This document shows positions 6,847 through 6,861 of a DNA stretch of 6,861 nucleotides, piece after piece. The DNA is from Opitutia bacterium. GTDB lineage: Bacteria; Verrucomicrobiota; Verrucomicrobiia; Opitutales; UBA953. The translations under genes and the position numbers were made by a program. Under the pieces are notes generated by a model. The model was not told the DNA's origin, did not search any database, and was given only the letters and a program-made list of their open reading frames with translations. Location of the stretch: contig JAJPZB010000077.1 in NCBI GenBank assembly GCA_021204635.1, forward strand, positions 1 through 6,861. The letters run 5' to 3'. Every line of letters starts with the position of its first letter. The first letter of the stretch is position 1.

Positions 6847-6861
6847 AGAGCAAAGCCAGGC

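Larger units (their letters stand above)
6677..6861. other. Non-coding tail of the window, no supported gene
   Basis: These 185 bases after the second gene hold no convincing reading frame, RNA gene or promoter on either strand. The contents I can name are an AT palindrome overlapping the stop (TAATATTA, 6674-6681), an 11-G run, a T7 run at 6804-6810 with no stem before it, and a G-rich stretch near the end. The sequence may be the start of the next intergenic or Rhs-associated region, but the window ends too soon to tell. Confidence 0.6.

Noticed and set aside
6590..6861. Minus-strand frame open across the whole downstream tail, with proline-rich stretches
   Set aside because: The prolines are only the complement of the G tracts. 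The frame runs into the second gene in antisense, the longest ATG-started part is about 59 codons, and no ribosome site or family match is visible.

Overview
The window is almost entirely one very large, forward-strand Rhs/YD-repeat protein gene. It is cut off at its 5' end by the window edge. A second forward gene for an exported, cysteine-rich protein of unknown function overlaps its stop codon. The last 185 bases hold no gene I can support, but they contain an 11-G homopolymer and a G-rich tract.

Organism: the Rhs protein has features I associate from memory with Rhs proteins of the Planctomycetota-Verrucomicrobiota-Lentisphaerota (PVC) group. These are an Asp/Cys-rich N-terminal stretch, a 'CCG' motif before an 'xxDGVRTDYTYD' repeat, and the 'YDYAPFG ... 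NPFRFSSEFHDPELDLVYYNYRHY' ending. A diderm bacterium is likely, because the second gene carries a Sec-type signal peptide and the Rhs tip looks like outer-membrane beta-strands. The phylum is an inference of moderate to low confidence.

Layout: positions 3-5360 encode the Rhs protein. In order it has a Cys/Asp-rich and Ser/Thr-rich N-terminal segment, an N-terminal beta-rich domain, a long array of degenerate YD repeats, and the conserved Rhs core ending. A 171-residue variable tip follows. Base composition falls abruptly at about 4790, from 57% GC in 4681-4800 to 38% in 4801-4920 by hand count. This is the usual Rhs signature of a conserved core joined to an exchangeable, AT-richer tip. Positions 5348-6676 encode a 442-residue protein with a signal peptide, 20 cysteines and helical-repeat-like segments. 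Its start lies inside the last codons of the Rhs gene, so the two are probably co-translated.

How they may work together: the position and overlap match the effector-immunity arrangement of Rhs polymorphic toxin loci. I recognise no toxin family in the tip. Its last ~95 residues instead form five strongly alternating amphipathic strands ending in a terminal Phe, with hydrophobic residues in the spacing of an outer-membrane-protein beta-signal. Two readings fit: an Rhs protein anchored or displayed in the outer membrane, or a tip that acts at the envelope with an exported partner or immunity protein. Both are inferences from sequence patterns only.
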